Source: Acidobacteriota bacterium (lineage in GTDB: Bacteria > Acidobacteriota > Terriglobia > Bryobacterales > UBA6623). Taken from it: a stretch of DNA of 64,000 nucleotides. The DNA lies in assembly GCA_016125275.1 (NCBI GenBank), contig WGMB01000003.1, positions 1,467,896 through 1,531,895 on the forward strand, written 5' to 3'. The position numbers were made by a program, and so were the translations under genes. Under the pieces are notes generated by a model, which saw only the letters and a program-made list of their open reading frames with translations, ran no database searches and was not told the origin of the DNA. Each line of letters starts with the position of its first letter. Within the stretch, counting starts at the first letter, position 1. Shown piece by piece: positions 34,993 to 43,870 of this stretch.

Positions 34993-37556
34993 GAGCTTTG
35001 TGGCGCGCCGCCGCCCTGCTGCCGCTGTTGGCGCTGGGCTCCTCGGCCTACTATCATTTCGTACACTTTCGCAACGGCCAGCGGGTCGTGGAGCGGTACG
35101 ACCTCGACGAGCTGGTGGACCAGACGCTGGACTTCTACGTCTCGCTCGAACAGGCCCCGCGGCTGAGCTCCAACGACAGCTTCGAGGGCGTGCTGAGCCA
35201 GATTCGGCAAGCTCTCTCGGTGTGGGACTCGGTGTCGACCTCGGCGCTGCGGGTGCGCTTCGGCGGTGTGATCGAGGGCGACCTGCCCGGGTCGGGGCCG
35301 GCCGGCGAGATCGTCTTCGCGGAGCTGCCGCCCGGCGTGCTGGGCATGAGCTCGCCCACCACGTTCAGCGAAGTGCGGGGAGACTTCCGCCCGATTCGCC
35401 GCTCGCAGGTAATCCTGTCGAGCGAGTTGGCGCAAGGCTCTCGACCGCGCCAGAGCTTTTCGGAGCTGTTCTTCGGAACGCTCGTGCATGAGATCGGCCA
35501 CGCCTTGGGGCTGCAGCACACCATCGCCAGCGCGGCCATGAGCACCGACGTGACGCGCGGGACCAGCCGGGCAAGGCCGCTGAGCGAGGATGACATCGCC
35601 GGCGTCTCGCTGCTCTACCCTACTTCGGCGCTGGCTCGCCAGACGGGCTCGATCGAAGGCCGCGTGACGGCGACCAGTGGCGGGCCGGTCGCGTTGGCGT
35701 CCGTGGTGGCGGTTCACCCGGGCGGCGCGGTCGTCTCCGCGCTCACCGACCCGGACGGGACCTACGAGCTGGCGGGCCTGCTGCCGGGCGCCTATCGGGT
35801 CTACGTGCACGCCCTTCCGCCGGCTTCGCTGGCCGGCGCCGGACCAGCCAACGTGGTGTTGCCGGAGAGCGCAGACGGCGTGAACATCGCCGCCGGGCCG
35901 TCCTTCTACACCCAGTTTTATGGCGGCCGGGACCGCCCGGAAGCTTCGCCGCGCGTGGACGTCGCCGCCGGACAGGTGCGCGGCGCCACGGATTTCCAGG
36001 TGCGCCTGCGCGATCAGGTCGGCATCTACAACGTCACCACCTACAGCTTCCCGGGCAACGGCGCGCCGGGAGTGCACCCGGCGTTTCTACATCTGACGCG
36101 CAATAGCGACTTCCTGCTGGGGGCCGGGCAGAACCTCACCCAGGCGGCCTCCCTGTTGACCGTGGAGCCGCTGGACGCCCCGGTGGAAATCCAGGCCGGC
36201 GCGCCGCATCTCTACAGCCTCGATCAGCGCTTCGTGCAGCTCGACTTTGCCGCCTCGCCGTTCGCCGCGCCCGGGCCGTTGCACCTGCTGTTCCGCACGC
36301 CGGACGACCTATACGTCTTGCCCTGGGCGGCGACGCTGGCCTCCGAGCAGGCGCCGATCATCTACTTCCTGACGCCGGACTTTCTCTCCGGCGGGGCCGT
36401 GTGGCGGCTGCGGGGCGACAATCTCGAAGCCGGGTCGCAGGTGTATTTCGACGGGCGTCCGGCCAAGGTGCTGGACTACGAGCCGGACTTTCAAGAGCTG
36501 CTGGTGGAGCCGCCCCCCGGACCGCCTGGGCACCGCGCCGTGGTGACGGTCTACAACCCGGATGGGCAGAGCTCGGCGCTGACGCTGCCCGACGGCAACG
36601 CCATGTTCGAGTATCCTTCCGGGCCGGCTTTGTCCTTCCGGCTGTCGCCGGACTCGATCGCTTCGGACGAAGAAACGGTGATCGAGATCACCTCGGACAC
36701 GATGGAGCTCTCGGCCGGCGATATCAGCGTGGGATTCGGATCGAGCGACGTGGTCGTGCGCCGCGTGCAGGTCGTCGACGCACATCGCCTGCTGGCGGTG
36801 GTCGCAGCCGCGCCCGGCGATGGCGGCAACCTGACGGCGACCGTGGTCAGCGGTATCCAGACAGCCATTCAAACGCAGGCCTTGCAGGTGACCGGCGCCG
36901 CTTTGACGACCGCGAACCGGCCGGCCTTGCGCTACGGAGGGCTGGTAAACAGCGCCAGCGGCCAGCCGGATCTCGCTCCCGGCGTATTGGCTTCGCTGTT
37001 TGGCCGGAGCCTGACCGTGGCCGGCCGAGAGAGCGAGGCCCGCGTGACGATCGGCGGACAGCCGGCGCAGGTGCTGGCGGCGTCGGAAGGGCAGATCAAC
37101 TTGGTCATCCCGGAAGGCCTGGCGAGCGGGGCCGTGGAGTACCGCGTGTTCAACGGCGAGGCCGAGAGCGCGCCGATGTTGGCGGACCTGCGCGCGACTG
37201 CGCCGGGCGTCTTCCGGGCCGTGACGGGCAACGACCTGACGCTCAGCAAGACCGTCGAGGCGGGGATCTCTCTCGGGCTGCTGTGCACGGGCATCGGCGA
37301 CGGCGACTCGGCGGCGGTGGTGGTCGTGGCGAACGGCCTACGGCTGACCCCGACGGCGATCGAACGCACACCGACGCCGGGCGTGTGGGTGGTCCGCTTC
37401 CAGTTGCCCGCGGCTCTCAACGAGAGCTCGCGGGTCTTCTTGGCATTGTGGGCCGGCGGCCGCAGGAGCAACACCGTGCTGCTGCCCGACGGGCTCCTCT
37501 CCGGCGTCGCGCCGACCCTGCAGCCCTCCCCGGGCCTCCAGGTCGCGGTCCGGTAG
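34989..37556 (+). CDS. Secreted matrixin-type metalloprotease with TIGR03437 C-terminal domain
   Basis: 855 aa, GTG start overlapping the upstream stop (GTGA). A short N-terminal hydrophobic segment serves for export. The protease domain spans about residues 30-205, with the zinc motif HEIGHALGLQH (first His at residue 167) and a Met-turn (AAMST), the order of matrixin/M10 metzincins. A carboxypeptidase-regulatory-like domain (about 220-290, GSIEGRVTATSGG...PGAYRVYV), an Ig/TIG-like region (about 455-545, FLTPDFLSGGAVWRLRGDNLEAGSQVYFDG) and a TIGR03437-type domain follow (about 650-855, GLVNSASGQPDLAPGVLASLFGRSL, VTIGGQPAQVLAASEGQINLVIPEG). The last is characteristic of Solibacter relatives. 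Probably an extracellular protease. Confidence 0.85.
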   Translation: MRALWRAAALLPLLALGSSAYYHFVHFRNGQRVVERYDLDELVDQTLDFYVSLEQAPRLSSNDSFEGVLSQIRQALSVWDSVSTSALRVRFGGVIEGDLPGSGPAGEIVFAELPPGVLGMSSPTTFSEVRGDFRPIRRSQVILSSELAQGSRPRQSFSELFFGTLVHEIGHALGLQHTIASAAMSTDVTRGTSRARPLSEDDIAGVSLLYPTSALARQTGSIEGRVTATSGGPVALASVVAVHPGGAVVSALTDPDGTYELAGLLPGAYRVYVHALPPASLAGAGPANVVLPESADGVNIAAGPSFYTQFYGGRDRPEASPRVDVAAGQVRGATDFQVRLRDQVGIYNVTTYSFPGNGAPGVHPAFLHLTRNSDFLLGAGQNLTQAASLLTVEPLDAPVEIQAGAPHLYSLDQRFVQLDFAASPFAAPGPLHLLFRTPDDLYVLPWAATLASEQAPIIYFLTPDFLSGGAVWRLRGDNLEAGSQVYFDGRPAKVLDYEPDFQELLVEPPPGPPGHRAVVTVYNPDGQSSALTLPDGNAMFEYPSGPALSFRLSPDSIASDEETVIEITSDTMELSAGDISVGFGSSDVVVRRVQVVDAHRLLAVVAAAPGDGGNLTATVVSGIQTAIQTQALQVTGAALTTANRPALRYGGLVNSASGQPDLAPGVLASLFGRSLTVAGRESEARVTIGGQPAQVLAASEGQINLVIPEGLASGAVEYRVFNGEAESAPMLADLRATAPGVFRAVTGNDLTLSKTVEAGISLGLLCTGIGDGDSAAVVVVANGLRLTPTAIERTPTPGVWVVRFQLPAALNESSRVFLALWAGGRRSNTVLLPDGLLSGVAPTLQPSPGLQVAVR

Positions 37557-37561
37557 ACCGC

Positions 37562-37567
37562 TATAAT
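37562..37567 (+). promoter_or_regulatory. Consensus -10 TATAAT 7 nt before the S41 protease GTG
   Basis: TATAAT-CGCCCTT-GTG: a perfect consensus -10 directly after the stop of the preceding gene, at leaderless spacing. It also decides the GTG start at 37575, which lacks a Shine-Dalgarno. Confidence 0.6.
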
Positions 37568-37574
37568 CGCCCTT

Positions 37575-39083
37575 GTGGCAAGAGCGCTTCCGATCGCCTG
37601 CGGGCTGCTAACTCTGGCCTGCGCGCTCGGCGCGCAAGCGCCGGAGTCCGGACCCGACTTCGATCCCGCCGAGCTCGAAACGTCCGTTCACCAGATCGCC
37701 GAGGTCTTCTCGCTGCTCGAACAGCGGCTGGCCGACCCCTTCGACGTCAATCAGGCTTTCTACGCCGGGGCCATTCCGGCCATGGTGCGGACGCTCGATC
37801 CGCATTCGGCTTTCCTGGACCCGCAGCAGTTCGAGTCGCTGCAGCAGATGCAGCGGTCGACCGAGAAAGGGTTCGGCAGTGTCGTCTCGATCAGCCTGGG
37901 CCGCGTGACGGTGCTGCAAACCCTGCCGGAGAGCCCCTCGATGCGGGCCGGGCTGTCGCCGGGCGACGAGATCGTGGCCATCAACGGATACGTGCTGTCG
38001 CAGCTCTCGGTGGAGCAGTTGGTGGGCCTGCTCTCGCAGTCGCGGCAGCAGCCTGCCCAGTTGATGGTGCAGAGGCCGAACTTCGCGCGACTGATTCCGC
38101 TGACGCTGGTTCCGGAGGAGATGGCCGACCCCAGCGTCCGCAACCCGTTTCATCTGGAGGACGGGATCGGGTACGTCAAGCTCGGCAGCTTCGGCGGCGC
38201 CACGGACGTGGAGTTGCATGAAGCCATCGAAAGCCTGGGCGGCCGGGACCTCAAAGGCCTGGTGATCGACTTGCGCAAGAACCCCGGCGGAGTCGTCGAG
38301 GCGGCCATCGGCGTGGCGGCGCTGTTCCTGGAGCCGAACCAGCGCATTCTCTGGATCCAAGGCCGCAACGGGCCGCAGGAGGAGGTGCGGGCGCCGGCCG
38401 ACAACGAGCCTTACCGCTTTCCGGTCGCCGTGGTGGTCAACGAGGAGACGGCCAGCGCCTCCGAGATCGTCTCGGGAGCGTTGCAGGATCACGACCGGGC
38501 GGCCATCGTGGGAACGCGAACCTACGGCAAGGGCTTGGTGCAGCGGGTCTATCCTCTGTCGGAGGACTCCGGGCTGGCGCTGACCACGGCTTTGTATCTC
38601 TCTCCCAGTGAGCGTCCGATTCAGCGGCCCATGGGCGACTGCCAGGAGTTCCAGCTCGCTTCCTGCGAGCAACAGGAGGCCGGAGAGTACGCCACCGATT
38701 CGGGCCGCATGATCCCCGGAGGCGGCGGCGTGCAGCCGGACGTGGTAGTCGCGCCGCGTTCCTATTCGCGGTTCGAGATCGCAATTGCGGCCAGCAACTC
38801 CTACCTGGACTTCGCCCGCAAGATCGTCGAGGAGCGCAAGGAAGCCGTCGGCCCGGACTTCCAGGTGACGCCGGCCATTCTGGACGACTTCCAGTTGTTT
38901 CTCTCCAAGCGCAGCATCCGGCCCACTCTGTCGGAATGGACCGCCACGGTCGAGCTGATTCGGGCCGGTCTGCAGCAGGAGGTCTTGAACCTGGCGGTGG
39001 GGGTGGACGCGGGCGAGCGGATCGAGTTGCGGGTGGACCCGCAGATCAAGGCCGCCCTGGCGCAGATCCGCGCCAAGCGCTGA
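37575..39083 (+). CDS. S41 family C-terminal processing peptidase
   Basis: 502 aa CtpA/Prc-like protease. It has a signal peptide (LPIACGLLTLACALGAQ), an N-terminal cap with the DPHSAFLDPQQF motif, a PDZ domain (about residues 95-170, with RAGLSPGDEIVAINGY), and the S41 core. The catalytic Ser is about residue 296 in TASASEIVSGAL and the Lys about residue 319 in GTRTYGKGLVQ. It cleaves periplasmic proteins near their C-terminus. GTG start with TATAAT 7 bases upstream. It lies directly after the matrixin gene but has its own promoter. Confidence 0.93.
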   Translation: MARALPIACGLLTLACALGAQAPESGPDFDPAELETSVHQIAEVFSLLEQRLADPFDVNQAFYAGAIPAMVRTLDPHSAFLDPQQFESLQQMQRSTEKGFGSVVSISLGRVTVLQTLPESPSMRAGLSPGDEIVAINGYVLSQLSVEQLVGLLSQSRQQPAQLMVQRPNFARLIPLTLVPEEMADPSVRNPFHLEDGIGYVKLGSFGGATDVELHEAIESLGGRDLKGLVIDLRKNPGGVVEAAIGVAALFLEPNQRILWIQGRNGPQEEVRAPADNEPYRFPVAVVVNEETASASEIVSGALQDHDRAAIVGTRTYGKGLVQRVYPLSEDSGLALTTALYLSPSERPIQRPMGDCQEFQLASCEQQEAGEYATDSGRMIPGGGGVQPDVVVAPRSYSRFEIAIAASNSYLDFARKIVEERKEAVGPDFQVTPAILDDFQLFLSKRSIRPTLSEWTATVELIRAGLQQEVLNLAVGVDAGERIELRVDPQIKAALAQIRAKR

Positions 39084-39125
39084 GACCGTCGATTCGGCCC
39101 GACCCGTGATACTCTGCGATTCGGA

Positions 39126-39779
39126 ATGAAATCCAAGGTCCTCGAGTACAAAGGCCGGGACATTACCGTCTCCTACGACGTAGCGCGCTGCATCCACGCA
39201 GCCACCTGCGTCAAGCGGCTGCCGGCCGTGTTCGACGTCCAGAAGAAGCCCTGGGTGCAGCCGGACCATGCCGAAGCGGACGCCGTGGCGACCGTAGTGG
39301 CCCGCTGCCCCACCGGCGCGCTGCACTCGGAACGCGTAGCGGACGTGCATGCCGAAGAGGCCCCGACGACCAGCTCCGTGCGCGTCTCCCCCGACGGTCC
39401 GCTGTTCGTCCACGCTCGGACCAAGCTGCAACAGCTCAGCGGCGGCGCTCTGCTCGAGGACACGCGCATGGCCCTGTGCCGCTGCGGCGCCTCGCAGAAC
39501 AAACCGCTGTGCGACAACGCGCATCGCGAAGCCGGCTTTCGGGATGGCGGGGCGCTGGGCAAGGCGGCCGGAGACGGCGCCGATGCGAGCGAGCACGGCG
39601 ACTTGACGGTCAGCGCGGCGCCGAACGGCCCACTGCTGCTCGACGGCTCCTTTGTGATTCACGGCTCCGACGGCGCCGAGCATCGCGCCCGCAAGGCCGC
39701 CCTGTGCCGCTGCGGCCTCTCCGGCAACAAGCCCTACTGCGACGGCTCGCACGCGACCGGCGGATTTCGGGCCGAGTGA
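39126..39779 (+). CDS. Iron-sulfur protein: Fer4_19 domain plus two CDGSH domains
   Basis: 217 aa. The N-terminal divergent single-cluster ferredoxin domain is at residues about 1-65 (YDVARCIHAATCVKRLPAVFD...VVARCPTGAL). Two CDGSH zinc-finger-like 2Fe-2S domains follow: CRCGASQNKPLCDNAH (about 118-133, where Gly of CDGSH is replaced by Asn) and CRCGLSGNKPYCDGSH (about 196-211, canonical C-x-C-x8-C-x3-H). The architecture is known in bacteria; an electron-transfer or redox-sensing role is likely but not defined. TACTCT lies 10 bases before the ATG. Cytoplasmic. Confidence 0.88.
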   Translation: MKSKVLEYKGRDITVSYDVARCIHAATCVKRLPAVFDVQKKPWVQPDHAEADAVATVVARCPTGALHSERVADVHAEEAPTTSSVRVSPDGPLFVHARTKLQQLSGGALLEDTRMALCRCGASQNKPLCDNAHREAGFRDGGALGKAAGDGADASEHGDLTVSAAPNGPLLLDGSFVIHGSDGAEHRARKAALCRCGLSGNKPYCDGSHATGGFRAE

Positions 39780-39787
39780 GCGCACCG

Positions 39788-40024
39788 ATGACCGACTTTC
39801 GAGAAGCTTGGGACCGCGTGGCGGCCCTTCAGGGCGAGACCTTCCGCACCGAACGCGGCCAGGAGTTCAGCTACCAGTTCAAGAAGACCTTCGTGGTGGT
39901 GAGCCCGGGAGATCAGTCCATCCCCCGCACCAACTTCGAGAAGGTCTTCAAGCAGTCGCCGAAGCCGGTGCAGGGCCAGCGCCACATCGAGGCGATCTAC
40001 GCCGACGAGCGCTTCCGGGCCTGA
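39788..40024 (+). CDS. Small hypothetical protein
   Basis: 78 aa, ATG at 39788 only 8 bases after the Fe-S gene, so probably in the same transcript. It is charged and aromatic (FREAWDRVAALQGETFRT, FSYQFKKTFVVVSPG, QRHIEAIYADERF), soluble, with no signal or TM segment. I do not recognise the family. The compact beta-strand-rich centre followed by a helix-like end suggests a small folded domain, perhaps a nucleic-acid- or protein-binding one. Confidence 0.6.
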   Translation: MTDFREAWDRVAALQGETFRTERGQEFSYQFKKTFVVVSPGDQSIPRTNFEKVFKQSPKPVQGQRHIEAIYADERFRA

Positions 40025-40038
40025 GCGGGCCCCAAGCG

Positions 40039-40854
40039 TCAGCGCTGGTCGCGGCGCAGGGTCATGCCGCCGTCCGCCGTCAGGACTTGGCCGGTGACAT
40101 AGCTGTCCGGCTCGATCAAGAAGCGCACCGTGCGGGCGATGTCTTCGGCCCGGCCGAAGCGCGGGATCACTCCCGAGGCGACGAACGGATCGTACTTGCC
40201 GCTGCGCAGGCTCGTCTGCGCCATGCCCGCCATGGTCGCGCCGGGCGCCACCACGTTGACGCGAATGTTGGGCCGTCCGCCCACCTCTTTCGCCAGGACC
40301 AACGCGGCCTGCGTCAGCGCGGCCTTGGCCGAGGCGTAGGCCGTGGAGCCCTCGAACGGATAGCCGCCTTGCATGCTCGAAAACAGCACGATGGACCCCG
40401 GGGTTTCGGCGTCCCGCAGGCGCTCGGCGGCGGCGCGGGCGAGTAGGACGGGGCCCAGATAGTTGGCCTCGAGCGAAGCCCGCAGGGTCTGCTCGTCGGC
40501 GCCGCGGGCCGGATCGCCCGAAAACGCCACGAGCGCCTCGAGCGACGGGCCGGCGGCAGTGAGCAGGGCTTCGCGGGTTTCCACCGTGTTCAGGTCGCCG
40601 GCGACGAGCTCGACCGCGGGCGAGCCGGCGGCGCGGGCGGCGGAGGCCAGGGCCTCGGCGCGTTCGCGGTTCGAGCGATAGCCGAGGACGAGCCGCGCGC
40701 CTTCGCGCGCCAGCAGAATCGCAGTGGCTGCACCGAGGCCTCCCGAGCCGCCGGCCAGTACGACCGTCCGGCCGGCCAGCGTCCGCTCGGGAAAATCGAA
40801 CTCGAAGCGCTCGTAGCGCGCCGCGAGGGATTCGTCGAAGTAGTCAGACGGCAT
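40039..40854 (-). CDS. Short-chain dehydrogenase/reductase
   Basis: 271 aa SDR enzyme. The cofactor motif is VVLAGGSGGLGAATAILLAREGARLVLGYRSN (the Arg after the second strand suggests NADPH). Catalytic Ser is in IVLFSSMQGG and Y-x3-K is YASAK, followed by the usual NIRVNVVAPGATM. The substrate is unknown. ATG at 40854 overlaps the end of the O-antigen-ligase-like gene by 11 bases, so it is co-translated with it; this hints at a sugar or lipid substrate. It converges on the small hypothetical gene. Confidence 0.88.
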   Translation of the reverse strand: MPSDYFDESLAARYERFEFDFPERTLAGRTVVLAGGSGGLGAATAILLAREGARLVLGYRSNRERAEALASAARAAGSPAVELVAGDLNTVETREALLTAAGPSLEALVAFSGDPARGADEQTLRASLEANYLGPVLLARAAAERLRDAETPGSIVLFSSMQGGYPFEGSTAYASAKAALTQAALVLAKEVGGRPNIRVNVVAPGATMAGMAQTSLRSGKYDPFVASGVIPRFGRAEDIARTVRFLIEPDSYVTGQVLTADGGMTLRRDQR

Positions 40855-42058
40855 GATCTCGAAGGGGCTCGCTGTCGGTGCGCTGCGCGGCGTAGCCAAC
40901 GGCGATCAGGGTGAGCCACAGCGCCAACACCTCGCTGTCTCCCAAGGTGACGTCGAAGGCGCCGACCACCAAGACGGCGAGCGTTCCGGCCAGTCCGGCC
41001 TGGATGGCCGCGCGGTCGTCACTGCGGCCCGGGGGCGTGCGTCGCAGCGCGCGGGCGTGGTCGAGCAGGATCTTGCCGAGCAGCCAGAGCAGAAACAAGA
41101 GAGCCGGCAGCCCTCGCTCGGCCGGAAAGTGTACATAGATGCTGTGCAGGTGGCCGTAGTAGGCCGGCGGCAGCTCGGTCACGTCCGGGTCCAGATAGTC
41201 GCGGAACAACGGGCCGACGCGCTCGGGGCCCACGCCGAACAGCGGATGGTCTTCGATCATTCGCGCGCCGGTCTTCCACATCAGCAGGCGCCCGGCGTTG
41301 GCGGAGGCGTCGCCGATCGAACGCACCCGCTGCTGCAAGGCCGCCGGCGAAGCCGCCAGCAGAGCCACGACACCGATCGGGGCCAGCCACAGCAGCTTCG
41401 GCCGCGCCTGTGCCACGAAGTACGCCGCCAGCGCCAGCAACGCCAGCCAGACGCTGCGAGTGAAGGTCAAGACCAGACCGGCGGCCAAGCACACGGCCAC
41501 GGCCCGCCAGGTCCACATGGCGCGCCGCACCGAGGTCCCGAAAAGCAGGCTGGCGACCAGCGCCAGGAACACCAGCAGGCCGGCTTGGGAGAACGTCATC
41601 CAGTGGCTGAAGAAGCCCGTGATGCGGTCCGGCGCGTAGAACGTGCCAAAATCCACGCCCGCAGCCCGAGCCGCCAGCACGCGCACGGCGAACTGCGCCA
41701 CGCCAACCGCGATGGCGATGAAGCAGGCCACGAACCAGCCCTGCAGCAGCCTCCGTCGGCGATCGGTCGAGTCGAAGAGTGTGTACGCCACCGGCAGCGC
41801 CAGGAAGACGTAGAACTTCTTGAATTGGGGAGCCGCTTCGGCGAAGTGCCCGTTGGCGATGGCCGAAACGATCGTCCAACCCAAGAACAGGCCCAGCGGG
41901 AGCGCGATCGACGGCATGCGCCAGCGCTTGCGCGACGCCAACAGCAAAGCGAGCGTCAGCCCCAGGGCCAGGTGGGAGAGGGCGATCGAAAACAAGCCCG
42001 CGACCGAGAACACGAAGGCCCCGGCCGCGGCGGCTTCTTCCAGGCGCTGCTGGGACAT
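40844..42058 (-). CDS. O-antigen ligase / Wzy-like polymerase family protein
   Basis: 404 aa polytopic membrane protein with about 10-11 TM segments. The characteristic large periplasmic loop between late TMs contains FGVGPERVGPLFRDYLDPDVTELPPAYYGHLHSIYVHFPAERG, matching the Wzy_C / WaaL signature. It transfers or polymerises polyprenyl-linked glycans in the periplasm. It may work with the flippase and glycosyltransferases at 21.6-30.4 kb although it is 10 kb away (inference). The start ATG at 42058 has CATACT ten bases upstream. Confidence 0.87.
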   Translation of the reverse strand: MSQQRLEEAAAAGAFVFSVAGLFSIALSHLALGLTLALLLASRKRWRMPSIALPLGLFLGWTIVSAIANGHFAEAAPQFKKFYVFLALPVAYTLFDSTDRRRRLLQGWFVACFIAIAVGVAQFAVRVLAARAAGVDFGTFYAPDRITGFFSHWMTFSQAGLLVFLALVASLLFGTSVRRAMWTWRAVAVCLAAGLVLTFTRSVWLALLALAAYFVAQARPKLLWLAPIGVVALLAASPAALQQRVRSIGDASANAGRLLMWKTGARMIEDHPLFGVGPERVGPLFRDYLDPDVTELPPAYYGHLHSIYVHFPAERGLPALLFLLWLLGKILLDHARALRRTPPGRSDDRAAIQAGLAGTLAVLVVGAFDVTLGDSEVLALWLTLIAVGYAAQRTDSEPLRDHAV

Positions 42059-42095
42059 CGACTGTCCCAGTATGCCACTCCCGATCGCCGGCGGT

Positions 42096-43826
42096 TCAGG
42101 CCTTCGCCCGCTGCGTGCGCGGCAAGCCGCGGCGCATCGGCTTGAGCGTGAAGTAGCCCTTGGCGAGCTGCGGCTTCAGCCGGATCGCCTGCTCGAAGCT
42201 CTCGAGCGCCTCATCCTCCTCGCCCATGGCCTGCAGGGCCACGGCCAGGTTCAAGTGCGCTTCGGCCAGCTTGTCGTTGCGCTCCACGGCGGCGCGGTAG
42301 TAGTCGGCCGCTTTGGAGTGATTCTCCGCCTTCTGCTCCAGCAGCCCGGCGTTGAAGAGCACCTCGGCGGAATCGCCCTTCAGGCCGGCTAGCTTGTTGT
42401 AGATCTCGCGGGCCTGGTCGTAGTTCTTCTGCACGACCCGCACCGAGGCCAACCCCAACAAGGCTTCCGGCTCGTCGGGCCGCAGGCTCAGGACCTTCTC
42501 GAACGACTCGGCGGCCTTGTCGTACTCCTGCAGGCGCAGGTGGGCGATGCCGCGGTTGAGCCAGGCTTCCGGCCACTCCGGCTTGTGCTTGATGCAGCGC
42601 TCGTAGAGCATCGAAGCCTGCTTCCACTGGCCGTTCTTGTGCAGGGTGGTGCCGAGCCGGAACAGCGGCTCGGGCGAGCTGGTGGCTTCAGCGACGCGGT
42701 CGTAATAGGCCACGGCCTTGTCCCACTCCTGGTTGCGCTCGTGCATCACCGCCAGGGAGTAGAGCGCCGGCAGCGAATCGTCGTCGAAGCCCAGCACGGA
42801 TTCGTACAGCTTGCGGGCCTCGTCGTTGCGGTCGAGTTCCTGGAAGCAGGCCGCCAAGTTCAGGTGGGCCTCCACGGAGTCTTCGCGCACGTCCAGAGCC
42901 TTGCGGTACGACGGAATCGCCGCCTCGTAGTCGGCGCGCTTCTGGCTCACCAACCCGAGGTTGTACCAGCCCTCGTAGGAGTCGGACTCGAGCTCGGTGA
43001 GCCGCTGGTAGTGCTCCTGGGCTTCGTCGAGCTTCTCCTGGCGATAGAGCACGTAGGCCAAGCCCTCGTGCGCCTTGGCGTTGTCGGGCGCGATCTTGAG
43101 CAACTGTCGGAAGCAGTTCTCGGCGTCCTCGAAGGCGCCGGTCTTCACGTACACGCCGGCCAGGTTCGTGAGCACCTCAGCCGAATCGGGCCGCTTGTCC
43201 AGCGCCAGCACGTAGTGCTCGATGGCCTTCTGGTGATCGTCGGCGAGCTGGTAGGCCACGCTGAGACCGAAGGCGGCGGTGAAGGAGTCCTCGTCGCTGC
43301 GCAGGTAAGTCTCGTAGGCCTTGCGAGCGCCCTCGGCGTCGCCGACCTTCAGGCAGGCGCCGCCCAGTCCCAGCCAAGCCTCGGTCAGATCCGGCTGTTC
43401 GTCCACGGCGGCCTGGAAGGCCGTGCGCGCTTCCTGGTAGCGCTCGAGGGCTTCCAACGCCAAGCCGTAGTTGAACTGCGCCGCGGGATTGTTGGGATCG
43501 AGGGCCAGCAATTCCTGATAGGCCCCGACGGCCTGTTCGAACTCGCGCCGCTCGAGGTAGATCTGGGCCACGGCCGTGCAGACCTCGGCCAGGTCCTCGC
43601 CCGCTTCCTTGGCTTGCTCCAACTCCCCGAGAGCGACGTCGAAGTCGCCCCGCAGGTAGGCCCGCACGGCCGCCGCGTAGTGGTCGGCGCCGCCTTCGTC
43701 TTCGTCGAGATCCGGCGGGGGAGCGTCGGAGAGATCCGGCGGCGGAACCGTGATCGGCTCCATCGGCGGCTCTCCGCCGCGCTCTTCGCCACGATCCAAA
43801 AAGTTCAAATCACCCAGGATTCTCAT
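42096..43826 (-). CDS. Large tetratricopeptide repeat protein
   Basis: 576 aa, without signal peptide or TM segment, so cytoplasmic. A short Pro/Asp-rich head (about residues 20-48) is followed by around 14 consecutive TPR units of 34 residues (AVGAYQELLALDPNNPAAQFNYGLALEALERYQEARTAFQ..., through VALQAMGEEDEALESFEQAIRLKPQLAKGYFTL), then a basic tail (RRGLPRTQRAKA). AGAGGG lies about 9 bases before the ATG. It is 44 bases downstream of the acidic zinc-finger gene on the same strand; the basic tail and that acidic partner could interact (inference). Confidence 0.85.
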   Translation of the reverse strand: MRILGDLNFLDRGEERGGEPPMEPITVPPPDLSDAPPPDLDEDEGGADHYAAAVRAYLRGDFDVALGELEQAKEAGEDLAEVCTAVAQIYLERREFEQAVGAYQELLALDPNNPAAQFNYGLALEALERYQEARTAFQAAVDEQPDLTEAWLGLGGACLKVGDAEGARKAYETYLRSDEDSFTAAFGLSVAYQLADDHQKAIEHYVLALDKRPDSAEVLTNLAGVYVKTGAFEDAENCFRQLLKIAPDNAKAHEGLAYVLYRQEKLDEAQEHYQRLTELESDSYEGWYNLGLVSQKRADYEAAIPSYRKALDVREDSVEAHLNLAACFQELDRNDEARKLYESVLGFDDDSLPALYSLAVMHERNQEWDKAVAYYDRVAEATSSPEPLFRLGTTLHKNGQWKQASMLYERCIKHKPEWPEAWLNRGIAHLRLQEYDKAAESFEKVLSLRPDEPEALLGLASVRVVQKNYDQAREIYNKLAGLKGDSAEVLFNAGLLEQKAENHSKAADYYRAAVERNDKLAEAHLNLAVALQAMGEEDEALESFEQAIRLKPQLAKGYFTLKPMRRGLPRTQRAKA

Positions 43827-43870
43827 GATCTATCCCTCTTCACGGCGTCGGCGGCTGGTCGGTTCGACGC

